This document shows positions 1-11,600 of a stretch of DNA of 64,000 bases, in pieces. The notes under the pieces are model-generated. The model was not told the origin of the DNA. It saw nothing but the letters and a program-made list of their open reading frames with translations, and ran no database searches. The stretch is from contig CM067309.1 in NCBI GenBank assembly GCA_034231615.1, positions 23,307,965 through 23,371,964 on the forward strand, read 5' to 3'. Each line of letters begins with the position of its first letter. The stretch's first letter is position 1. Source of the stretch: Meghimatium bilineatum. Taxonomy: Eukaryota; Mollusca; Gastropoda; Stylommatophora; Philomycidae. The position numbers and the translations under genes were made by a program.

Positions 1-690
1 TGATCACGAACCATATCATGTGATACTACATTTGATAGTAAAATATAGCGTCGGAAATCCAGTCGTTCCAGAAATTAGTTGACAAAATCAGCCGGCTTTC
101 TCCTTCTTACAATCCTAATGTGTAACGGAATTTGACCTGAGGATGTGACATATTCCTAGCTTCATGTGGCAGGAATTCTATGTCATATGAGCTTAACTTC
201 ATGTGATTCCGTACTGATGAATCAGGGGCACAGCAGCGGGAGTGAATGGAGACGCCTTCAGGCCCAAGTTACGTAATGATGTTGGGGACTACAGTCGCCT
301 ACAGAGCCCATAAAGTTAATATTATAGCATTTAGCTTAGCCTAACACATCATCCTAATGCTGTAAAGCCCAATTGATTTGATAACTTATACCAGAGGTCT
401 GTAAACTGTTATTAAACACAAAAACACTACTGGTCATGGGCCGGACAAAAAAAAGTTAATCTGAAAGTTTACTTAGGCCTACACATTTGTTATTTGTTTA
501 TTTTAATTTAGGTCTAGGGCCTACATGTTTGAAGGTAAAGTTGTGATCAGAATGTACACTGGAATACGAAAAGGACCAGTGATAAAATGTGACACCCTTA
601 ACTGCAAGGTCTGCTAGTTTCTAGAACCATATTAATATTACTAAATATTCATTACAATTTTTAAAACTTATTTACGTGTATGTATATATG
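1..690. other. Intronic, nothing recognised
   Basis: No exon, repeat family or RNA gene could be supported here. The INTS2 exon that precedes the one at 2483 was looked for and not found. Confidence 0.5.
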
Positions 691-699
691 TAGCTCTCT

Positions 700-1245
700 A
701 CCAGAATTGCATTGGCATCAAGTGTGTTCCACCACCTAAGAAACATCTGGAAATCAAAAGCAATAAGTAAACACACCAAACTACAACTGTTGAACTCCAG
801 TATGATATCTGTGTTGACATATGGTTGCGAAAGTTGGAAAATGACAAAAGCGCTGGAGAAGAAATTGAACTCATTTGAAAATAAATGTCTTAGAAAACTC
901 TTAAATATTGGTTGGGAAGAATTGAAGTTAAACATGCAAGTAAGAGAAAATATTAAATAGCAATATGTCTCTACAACAATAAGAAGAAAACGATGGACTT
1001 ATATTGGACATGTACTTATAATGAACGAAAACAGACTGCCACTACAAGCATTAAAATGGGTACCAAAAGAAAAAATAGGAAGACCAAAAGAGACTCTTCG
1101 CAGAACAACCATCAAAGAGGGTAGACTATGGGTCTCAACAACATATATGAATTACATAGTAGCATCACATGCCTTGAACTGGAGAGCTCTGGTTTCTGCC
1201 ATATGCACAGTGCTTTGCTCTGAAGGAACATAGATAGATAGATCC
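700..1245 (+). mobile_element. Non-LTR retrotransposon, reverse transcriptase C-terminal end (family LINE-1A)
   Basis: Translated in two frames it gives SSVFHHLRNIWKSKAISKHT, SSMISVLTYGCESWKMTKAL and FENKCLRKLLNIGWEE, then after a stop RRRWTYIGHVLIMNENRLPL, KIGRPKETLRRTTIKEGR and NWRALVSAICTVLCSEGT. This is the thumb and carboxy tail typical of many animal LINE ORF2 proteins (TYGCESW, CLRKLLxIxW, YIGHVL, GRPKETWRR). It is broken by a TAG at 958 and ends in a TAGA microsatellite tail at about 1232-1243, so it is a dead 5'-truncated copy. Related pieces lie at 3002-3262, 31530-31655 and 56752-57045. Confidence 0.85.
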
Positions 1246-1328
1246 ATGTAGCCTATATTTATGTGCAGGTAAATTGATATAATTTATTAAAAATATGTGA
1301 TTCTAGATTTGGCTGGAAATAAACATCT

Positions 1329-1487
1329 CCCGCCAAAGACGGATATGTCGGGCCATCGGCACAAATAAAATGGCGACACAATTCATTTCCATTCTCTGGA
1401 CTACATCCTGCTGGAAATCTAGAATGGATCATGGTCCTGCTACAAAGGAGATCCAGTGGGAGTTTGAGAATGAACGCTGAAGAAGAA
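1329..1487 (+). repeat. SINE-B copy, full length with target-site duplication
   Basis: 159 bp from CCCGCCAAAGACGG to GAAGAAGAA. It is flanked by a perfect 13-bp direct repeat GAAATAAACATCT (1316-1328 and 1488-1500), the mark of target-primed insertion. The body matches the other SINE-B copies in the window and includes an internal AATAAA. Confidence 0.85.
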
Positions 1488-1724
1488 GAAATAAACATCT
1501 GGATTATTGTTTTATGAGCACTGTGGGTCAGTAGTCATAATTTGTTTTAGGACTAGCAGGCCATGTAATTTGAGCAGGTGGTTCATAGGTTACTGATCCC
1601 TGTCCAAACCAGAAATTATTGTCCTACTTGTTAAATAGCCATCCTAAGAGCTTTAATTTTTTTGTAATCAACTGTGAATGCACAATTAATTAAGAACAAT
1701 TGTTAGTGTTACTGATATTTTCCC

Positions 1725-1868
1725 CAATCAGTCTCAAATTCCCACTGGATCTCTCTTATATCAGGACAATGGTCCTACTAGATTTCCATCAGAATGTAGT
1801 CCAGAGAGTATAAATGCATATTATTACCATTTTATTATGACCAAACACATCCAACTTTGGCATCTGTA
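1725..1868 (-). repeat. SINE-B copy, decayed
   Basis: The reverse complement reads through the SINE-B body (GGATGTG, CATTTTATT, GGACTACATT, GGACCATTGTCCTG, GAGAGATCCAGTGGGA), but the GAA tail is lost. Confidence 0.65.
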
Positions 1869-1869
1869 A

Positions 1870-2482
1870 CTAATATGTTCATTGTTTTTGTAACTGAATG
1901 GTAGACAGGTCTGTAACTATATCGCTAGACAGTAGGTCAGCTGTATGAGAGAAAGAACTGGTTCTCGTACTTACACACTTGTCACCAAGCTCAAACCATG
2001 GTCATGCATGCTTTACCTTTTTAGCTTCTATCTTGCATCACTATCAAAATAGCTTCTGATGACCATGATTCAACTGATCGTTGACATTCACAAATAAATA
2101 GCATGGCAATTCAAAAAATAAATTTTTGTGTATTTTTATAACATAGATAACATAGTTTAGTCAAACCTAAAATATTCTCACTAGAACCTAAATGATTAAA
2201 GTACACATTTTTATGTATGAAACTGAAGGTACTTTAACAAAGTTTATGAATATGTTGACTGTTTTAGCAAATGTTTAGCAGTGTTAAATCTGTAGAGTAA
2301 AATATAGGCCTAAGCATACATAACATATAAATGAGAAAATACATTTTCAATAAGGTCTTGAAAAAAAAATTGTTGTTGTGCTTTTCACATTGATGTCATC
2401 TTAAGGGTAATCCATTTATCGAAAGAAAGTGAAAAAGTATAATTATTTGTTTATATGATGTGTACAATTTACCTGTCTACAG
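1870..2482. other. Intronic, AT-rich, nothing recognised
   Basis: No coding, repeat or RNA signal apart from the splice acceptor at 2481-2482. Confidence 0.5.
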
Positions 2483-2627
2483 AGCCAAGCTCGGTGGTAA
2501 CCTAACAGAGAGTGTTTTAGTATCACAGTTACCAAATGGCCTCGCCTTGGAGTTTGAAAGAAGTGGCAGTGACCCAGCACAGCGGATCCGGCTGTTGTTG
2601 AGTGAGCTTTTGTTTATTTCATCAGAG
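2483..2627 (+). CDS. INTS2: INTS2 exon (first in window)
   Basis: Acceptor ctgtctacag precedes it and donor gtctgt follows. It starts on the third base of a codon, so an upstream coding exon must exist outside the window. It encodes product residues 1-48, including ESVLVSQLPNGLALEFE and RIRLLLSELL, which match the family block ESxLVSQL...GLxLEFE...LSELL. No exon matching the INTS2 N-terminus was found in bases 1-2482. Confidence 0.93.
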
Positions 2628-5600
2628 GTCTGTAGTTTTTGTTCTTTATATGTTTCTGCTATACACCTGTAATATTGGTTGATGTGTTAATACACTCATG
2701 TTGCCGAGTTTGGGTGTGTCTGACCATTGTCGCAAATAAAACAACAATGCATTCCTTTTCTCAGGACTACTTCCTGCTAGAAATCTAGTGGAATCATTCT
2801 GCTATAAGAAACATCAGGTGAGAGTTTCAGAACGAACACAAGAAATACTTTTATGTTTTATAGATTTTCCTAGCGACAGTACCATAGCTGTAATTTACTA
2901 ATTGTAATTTTAAAATCACTCTCAATGGAGAAACATTTCAGACAATTGATAACTTTTCCTATTTATGCAACAAATTGACAGAAGATGAAAATACACTAAG
3001 AGATTGCTACCAGAATTGCATTGGCATCAAGCGTGTTCAACAACCCAACAAACATCTGAAAATAAAAAACATTGAGTTAATATACCAAACTACGACTGTT
3101 CAACTCGAATATAATATCCGTATTAATGAATTGCTAAAGCTGGAAAGTAACAAAAGCACTGGAGAATAAATTAAATTCATTTGAAAATAAATGTCCTAGA
3201 AAACTCTTAAATATTTGTTGGAAAGAATTGAAGTCAAACAAGCAAGTAAGAAAAGACACCAAACAGTGTCAAGTGCACTGCAGACATCATTACCCCAGTT
3301 GAGCTGAATGGTCCTCGGCGGATGAACAGCATAAATCACATGACGAAAATGGATGTGCTGGACCTTGGATGTCCAGGCCTCATACGCTGGGCCAGCAGAG
3401 GTGCAAATAACACAGCTCTACTGTGAAACTAGCAGCACAATGTACTTCATGCTCCCAGACAGAACACATGAGTTTTCGTGGTGGTTATCAGAGAGCAAAT
3501 GCAGAAGAAGATGTGTGTCAATTGACAACGTTGATATAATGTTGAACTGAAGATTTTTATTAATTTAGTCTACAGATCATCACACATGACACATCCGTAG
3601 ATGCTCAGATCTCTGCGTTAGTATATCCGCAATTACATGATGACTGATCGTTCCAGTTCTCTGACTTTAGAATCATTCTTAGCCCATAGTGTCACCCATT
3701 TCTGGTGACTTCACATAACATGCCCAGCTCCTTCATTCTGGATATACAGAAGGAATCAGTCACCAGTGTATAGGCAGACTGAAAAAGGAGCAAAGAATAG
3801 CAACACTATTTACTTTCCATGCATGCCATAAGAGTTGTATAAAGAGATTTTAGGCTGGAATTGGCTGTCCTATCCCATATAGGGTCAAAGTGACCTAGAA
3901 GCCATGCTGAAGTTGGATGTGCCTGGATGAAAGGTGCAGATATCACAGCTAAGTTGTAAAGCATGATTTGACACATGCCGATCTCAGGATTACATCCTGC
4001 TAATCAGCGGAAGCTTGAGAAAACAAATACAGAAGAAGACAGAATCATGACTCTCATTAATTTCATTTGCCTGTACTGTTTCTCATGAGTTCAGTATGTC
4101 TGTCTGATCTATTGCTCCACCACCTGATACATTGGCACAGCACGCCAGCTGATCTCCTTTCTCATTACCTCAACACCCAGATGACCAGGCATGGAAATGA
4201 ATGAGACTCCTTCCAGCTTGAACACCCCTCTGCCACAAGCCACTGTTCACAATGTTATATGATAGCTTTTATCAAGTATCACATTTCACACATTATTTTA
4301 ATGTATCACATTTCACACATTATTTTAATGTGCTACTGCTTTCATTTTTTCAATAGGTAAAAGATCAGAAGGCTACAAACTATCATAAACAATCAGATTT
4401 GTTTGAATGTTCAGTCTACACTTATGAGATCCTAGATGCCCTTTGTATAGCAATGGCAGGTCAGTCTGCTGGTGTTGATTGATTGTGATGGTAGTTGTGA
4501 TGTTCCTAGATGTTGGGTTAATGTTGATTGTGATGTTCCTAGATGTTGGGTTAATGTTGATAGTGATGGTAGTTGTGATGTTCCTAGATGTTGGGTTAAT
4601 GTTGATTGTGATGGTAGTTGTGCTGTTTCTAAATGTTGGGTTAATGTTGATAGTGATGGTAGTTGTGATGTGTGATGTTCCTAGAAGTTGGGTTAATGTT
4701 AATTGTGATGGTAGTTGTGCTGTTTCTAAATGTTGGGTTAATGTTGATTGTGATGGTAGTTGTGCTGTTCCTAGATGTTGGGTTAATGTTGATAGTGATG
4801 GTAGTTGTGCTGTTCCTAGATGTTGGGTTAATGTTGATAGTGATGGTAGTTGTGCTGTTCCTAGATGTTGGGTTAATGTTGATAGTGATGGTAGTTGTGC
4901 TGTTCCTAGATGTTGGGTTAATGTTGATAGTGATGGTAGTTGTGATGTTCCTAGAAGTTGGGTTAATGTTGATGGTGTTGGTAGTTGTGAGTTATTAATG
5001 ATACATGATGGTCCTGTAGGTTAGGATTCTTCTTCTTTCATTCGCTCGGAATGTGTTTGTATCTGAAGTTTTGTTTCTAGAAATTTCTTCATAACCTGGT
5101 ACTGAATCACCAAAGAAAAGTGGAAAAAAGAAGTTATGACAGCTTTCATCTTTATATGTTATTTTATTCATAGATGACACCACTTGGATGAGAAAAGAAG
5201 AGACACCACTTGGTTGAGAAAAGAAGAGACACCACTTGGATGAGAAAAGAAGAGACACCACTTGGATGAGAAAAGAAGAGACATAAAATACTCCGCTTGG
5301 AAAAGAAAAGTCATAAGAGACACCGCTTGGATGAGAAAAGAAGAGACATAAAAGACACCGCTTGGATGAGAAAAGAAGAGACATAAAAGACACCGCTTGG
5401 ATGAGAAAAGAGAGACACCACTTGGATGAGAAAAGAAGAGACACCGCTTGGATGAGAAAAGAAGAGACACCACTTGGATGAGAAAAGAAGAGTAACAAAT
5501 AGTAATGCAAAATAAGATAAACAGGTTACTAGGAATATCTAACTATGAACAAATATAGATAAAAATGTATATAAGAAATATGGAATAAAACAAAACATGA

Positions 5601-8600
5601 CAATTTTCCTATGCACAAAAAAACTAAAAAAGACACCAAACTATAAATATATTAACAGCTAAAATGACTTGATCCTGTCTCTCATACCAAAGAAACAAGG
5701 TCAAGTGAAAATATGCAGAGCGTGCCTAATAAATATTGTATTGAGTGCATTCAATACGCGATCATGAATTTGCACACTATTGGAAGACAGGGAATGTGAA
5801 AGAGAGAATGAGTGCTTAAAATATGTGGCGGATATATTTTTTGCGTACTATAGAAGAGTTGTAAGGATGGGGAAGGGGAGGAGGTTGAGAAATAGTAAGA
5901 GATTACACAAAAATATACAAACAACAATAGATAAGAAGTACATCTAAAACAAAGCAGAATCGAAACATTCTTGTATGAAAGATACCCCACAAAATGCACA
6001 AGCATGTAAATATTGTAAATATATTTCCACACTCAAGTGAGGACCCACACAAGAATATCCATACATATTGACACATAATGGAGATATGTGCATTAACATA
6101 AACAAACACTCACATAAATATATATATATTCATATACATATATATATATATGCATCAACATAAACATATTCTCACATAAATAAATGCAATAACAAAAACA
6201 TTCGCACACATAGATATATACATATACAGGTATTCCCATGAACATTCGTTCACATGAAGATATTAACATGCAATGCTAAATATGTATACATACAAAAGTG
6301 TGGCCCATAATTTTGTTTTGTTTTATATGCATTTCTTATCTATTGTTGTTGGTATAATTTTGTGTATATGTATACGTAGATGTATATATATGTCTATGTC
6401 CGGATTTGTTTGCATATCTATTCCATGCACTGTCAAATGCTTATCCCTCTTGTATATTTGTATAGTCTCTACTGCTATTGGTAGCCCCCCCCCCCCTTAT
6501 GACCAATCTCTTACTATTTCCTTCTCAACCTCCCTCCTTCCCCATCCTTACAACCTTGTTATTACTCTTCTATAGTACGCAAAAAATATATCCGCTGCAT
6601 ATTTTAAGCACTCATTCTCTCTTTCACATTCCCTGTCTTCCAATAGTGTGAAAATTCATGATCACGTATTGAATGCACTCAATACGATATTTATTAGGCA
6701 CGCTCTGCATATTTTCACTTGACCTTGTTTCTTTGGTATGAGAGACAGGATCAAGTCATTTTAGCTGTTAATATATTTATAGTTTAATGTCTTTTTTAGT
6801 TTTTTGTGTTTCTTGAAAAAGGTCCCAATAGGACTGCAACGTAGGAAAATTGTCATGTTTTGTTATAGGGATCCAGTCAGCAATAGAATACATCCAGAAA
6901 CAACAAGTTAAATGGTACGGCCACATAACCAGACAGAAAGAGCAAAGTGTTATCCAAAAAATACTTAACAAATGATACAAAAACAGTTGACCTATTCGAC
7001 ACCCTCGTAAAAGGTGGATAGATAGTGTATTAGAGACTCGGAAATATAACAGCAGAAGAGGCAAATAGAAGGGCAAAAGACCGTACACTCACTCTCCCCT
7101 CAACACCGAAAGGTACATGAGGACAGAAAGAAGAAGATCTATATTTGTTCATAGTTAGGTATTCCTAGTAACCTGTTTATCTTATTTTACATAACAAGAC
7201 ACAGCACCTATAGCAGTACCTGGAAGTGGGCGATGTTGGTTCAGATAATCACTGGTACCATAGGGTTGTAAACATTTCACATATGTAGCCATTTTTAGAA
7301 GGAGAGTGTTAAGAACACTATGGACAAATAAAAAGTGTAACGAAGATATCTTGAAAGAATTTAATTAAAAAATAGAGCTGCTTACCGGATCAGAAATAGA
7401 CAGTCTGCATTTTTTGGACACATTATGAGAAGAGGGAAGATGAAACGCATCGTGGCAACAGGCAAGTTGATAGTGGAAGACCAAGAGAGCAGATGCTTGC
7501 CAACCTGGCATTGTGGCATGGGAGAACAGTGGTATCGGAAATGATTGACAACACGTGAAGTAGAAGGCTGTGGAAAAACATGATAACTAATGTCACCCAG
7601 TATAAAAGGACCATAAAAAGAAGTCATTTTTAAATGCACCAATCGTGATATTTATGGTTTGGTAATTTCTGTAGTTTTTTGTCAATTTGAAAATGTATTA
7701 ATAGTTAGGAGTTTGGCCATTTTGTGTCATTTTATTTTTACCTGTAATCACTAATCAATATTTATTATATGGCAACCCTGCTAATACATAGGAGAATTAT
7801 TAGAATGTTTAGAAGACTAACACAAATTGTCACGTTTTGTCCATCTTATTTCTCAAGAGCTACCCAATCTTCTCAGCTTACTGGACATCACAGAAGCATT
7901 GTTATGTGTGGAGAATGGCTGTAAACTGGTCTGTCAGCTTGTTGCTAACAGTCCGGAAAGCTTCTTAGAAGGTACAGTTATGTTTCTGTCTGTGAGGGTA
8001 ATAAAAACACACTTTACTGCTACTAGAAGGTAAGTTATCTGAAGTTGTTTTAACGTTTGTTCTCAAAGTTCTGCTGGATCTCTCATGGTCATGGTTACAT
8101 TTCTATCAGATGTAATACAGAGCATGGAGATGTGTTATGTCATGGTTTTATTTGTGCCAATCCCTGACACATCTGACTTTTCCCAGTAGTTTTCTGAAGT
8201 GATGGTCATTCAATGAACCGGTCATCAGGTATTCTCTTTTACAATTATGGTGTATTGGGAAGTGCAGTGTAAGGCCTTATTTTTTCGTTGACCGACAGAA
8301 TACTTAAAGATGATGTGGTCAGTATTACATTCTTTACAAGATCTCGTACCCATTTCTTTAGACTGAGTCATAGGAACTATGTTCCTTCTCATAGTTTTTC
8401 TGCATATGTGGATCAGACAGCTATTTGAACAGGCACAAAACTGCATGTGCAAACCATTCTTGAAGTGGTACATGTAGGTCTTTAGGTCCACAATTCTGGA
8501 TTTTTTAAGGTAATGGTAGGCCCCATGGCAGCAACCTGCAATCGGGGATAAAGATAACTCTTTGTGTACTAAGCCACAGCAACTATTAGATTGGGTGGTC

Positions 8601-11600
8601 AGTTCCCTTCCTTACTATCTTTACCTCCTGGGTGGCCAGTTCCCTTCCTTGCTGTCTTTATCTCCCCTAACTCATGCGTCAGGTACTCATTTACAGCTGA
8701 GTTGACTGGTGGAATGGTCATGTCAAGTGAGAAATCACAACCCGCATTTTCTTTTTATCCGGACGTGGTTTCGAACCTAGAACTTAGTGATAGCAAGAAA
8801 GCTAACATCCACTAGGCTACTGCAGAATTTATAAGTAGAATGTTAACTACTGTGTGGCACATTGTAGTGAGATGCTGCACTCTTGCGCTTAGACAGAACA
8901 TTATCTACGAACTGTTTGAGGTTACAAATATTTTAAATTAAATTATCAAATTGAACCTGGACCTCCGAAATAAAAAGCCAGTACACTAACCACTGTGCTA
9001 GCAGGAGTACCTCTTTTTTTTACAAACCTTTCTTTAGGATTCTCAAATTAATGTGAAACACACATGAAAAATTGGGTGTCATTTTGTAGGACTTTATTTC
9101 ATATCTTAGATAGCCACATGGCTGAGTGTGATGATTGGCACTAATGTCTTCAGATGGGCGATCTACTCTAGATGGACTGCAATAATGCTGTTACATTCCT
9201 CTAAAGCACACTGAAGAAGAAAATAGTGATTCCCTTCCAGAATAATCTCAGGCAGATTCATCAGAAATATAGATCATTAATTTGTTAGTTCCCCCAAAGA
9301 AATATTCAGTTCTGTTCTGGTGATTGGAAAGGGGACATATGTACTAAAACTGGGTTATAGTACATCTACAAAATATACTCGCTAGATTTTATGACTAATC
9401 CAAATTTATGGATTATCTGACCACATAAATATTATAGTTTTCTGCGTAGATTCACAAACTCCTGTAGGTCAGCAGGATGTGGACAGAATAGAGTGTGTAA
9501 ATGTATTTAATGGTGTGCAGCTTAGCTACGATATCTGCACATTTTGGTCTGAAACATCTGACTTCTGTATGGCTTCTGTTTCATTTTGATCCTTTTTGGG
9601 ATAGGACAGCCAATTTCATCCCAAAACCTCTTACAACATTCATGGCAGATAACAGTGTCACTATTCTTTGCTCCCTTTTTGGGCTTGTTAACACATGAGC
9701 AGTCAGCATTATATAGAGAGCATTTATGTTGTTCTGGTTTCTAATGTGATCTTCATGTTTATAGTTGTATATTCTAGATTCTGTGGTTTAGATGGTGTAG
9801 TTAGCTTAATTAGCTTTAGCTTATTTTGAGATGCCAAATTTAGTTTAATCCTGTTGGATCAATGATTTTTGTTTCTATTTGATCCTAAGAGAAATGTAAA
9901 TCATTCCAGTTTATTCCGACTTGCTAGCTACCTATTTTTGATGCAGACAAAAATGGCATCTCGACTACTCCAGCTAATGACTAATTTAACAGCATAGTAT
10001 ATCATCTCAATGCAACAGCCAAAATCAACAACAGGGAATGTCAATCATGATATAAAAGGTCTGACTGCACATGAGGTGGAGGAATCCAAGTGAAGCAACA
10101 GTAAAATAACAAAGTATTTTGTGCACAAGTGACACATTGAATGTCGGCTGGCCACCATATAAAAGACTGGGGCCGTACCACGTATACCCCAAAGCCAAGA
10201 AATGTACCAACAACACCTTGCAGTCAATCTTCATTGTGGAGACCTAATGAATGAAAGAATAGAGGCATTGAATCATCTGAAGGAGCCCTGAATAAAAGAA
10301 AGACAAATGACAGATGAAAAACACTTGCATTTCCAATGGAATCTTCATTGATTTAAGAGCTGAAAGTGCTCACAGCTTAAGAAATTACTTCACAGGACAT
10401 TTTTGGGACATTCATTCTCAAACTTCCACAGGATCTCTCTCTTGTAGCAGGATGTTCAACGGAAATGTGTTGTGCCGATATTTTATTTGCATCAATGTTC
10501 CGATATATCTGACTTCGACGGTTTGATAGTAGTGTTTGTCACATATAAGTATAATTTTAATTTTGTTGTTTTTGTAATTTTACACCTGCATGCTGTATCT
10601 GCATTGATGAGGTAAATTTATTTGATTTTTCTAATATAGTTTGCAATAGTTTGGTTTCACGTGGCGACAAATTGGAGGAGGAATCAATTGGAGGAAAGAG
10701 GAGATTACAACTGCTAAGAATGCTGTGTCTCATGAACCCGAAGGCAGCTTTGATTGTTCGAAACTATTGTGTAAGTTTTAGGATGATGGGAAGAGGATGG
10801 AGGTTCTGAATGTTATATAAATAATTTTAAAAAAGGAAATCTTATCAGATCATACTGGAACATAGGTGTACAACAACTATAATCCATTTTGTTGTGTGTT
10901 ATGCTACAATTTCCAAATATTTTTTTATCCTTCTAGCCCAGAGTTGCTGGAATTTGGCAATTTAATGGCCACAATTCACAAATTTAGTCATTTTTAAATG
11001 TGGGGTGCAAAGGGAACGCATTGCTCTAGGCGGACCCAGGGTTAGCAGATAACCAAGATCCCAAATGTACCTCCACGCGGTGCACCCTTGAAACAGAAAT
11101 ACAGCAGCTCGAGCTGATTCTGGCCAAATCATTTGGGATCGTGTCCGAGAATGTGGAGGTAGCAGATGGAAAGAGATTTGACTGCACAAGAGACAGACAC
11201 CACCAGCATCACCACATATAGCGACACTGTCGACATACAGTAAAGCTAGTCAGTCCAGTCCGAACATTGGAGGGGTGGCCAATGTAAAATGCACGTAAAG
11301 GTAGATGCATGGCGAGAGACAAATAGATTTCATACCGAGTACAATGAAAAGGGCAGAACAGCGCTAGAGGGCAGCGCGAACTGCAAATAGAAAGTGAAAA
11401 GTCCCTAGGAAAGGGGAACTACAAGCTCCGTCAGCTCGAGACGAGCTTCTAGTTACCTGTGTTCCTTACAGGCAGAGACCCAGACCCATTCATTGGCGTT
11501 TGGTAAAGCAAGAAGACCTAATCCAACTCTAATGTCGAGCCTTCCTAAACCGGAAATATGATCGCGAAGAGAAAGGGTTCCGTACCCGATGGGCTCAGGC

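Noticed and set aside
1..2482. INTS2 N-terminal exon inside the window
   Set aside because: Searched for the family's N-terminal blocks (SDPELR, LPCLVRM) in all + frames with splice sites; nothing convincing.
4479..5024. 181-codon repeat protein with DGSCAVPRCWVNVDS
   Set aside because: The 45-bp array keeps two frames open; it sits immediately inside an INTS2 intron and has no signal peptide or exon structure.
5845..5870. Ordinary DNA-transposon terminal inverted repeats for the 5.5-7.2 kb structure
   Set aside because: The pairing runs through most of both arms, not only the ends, and the ends match the retroelement palindromes that have 14-15 bp duplications, too long for usual MITEs.
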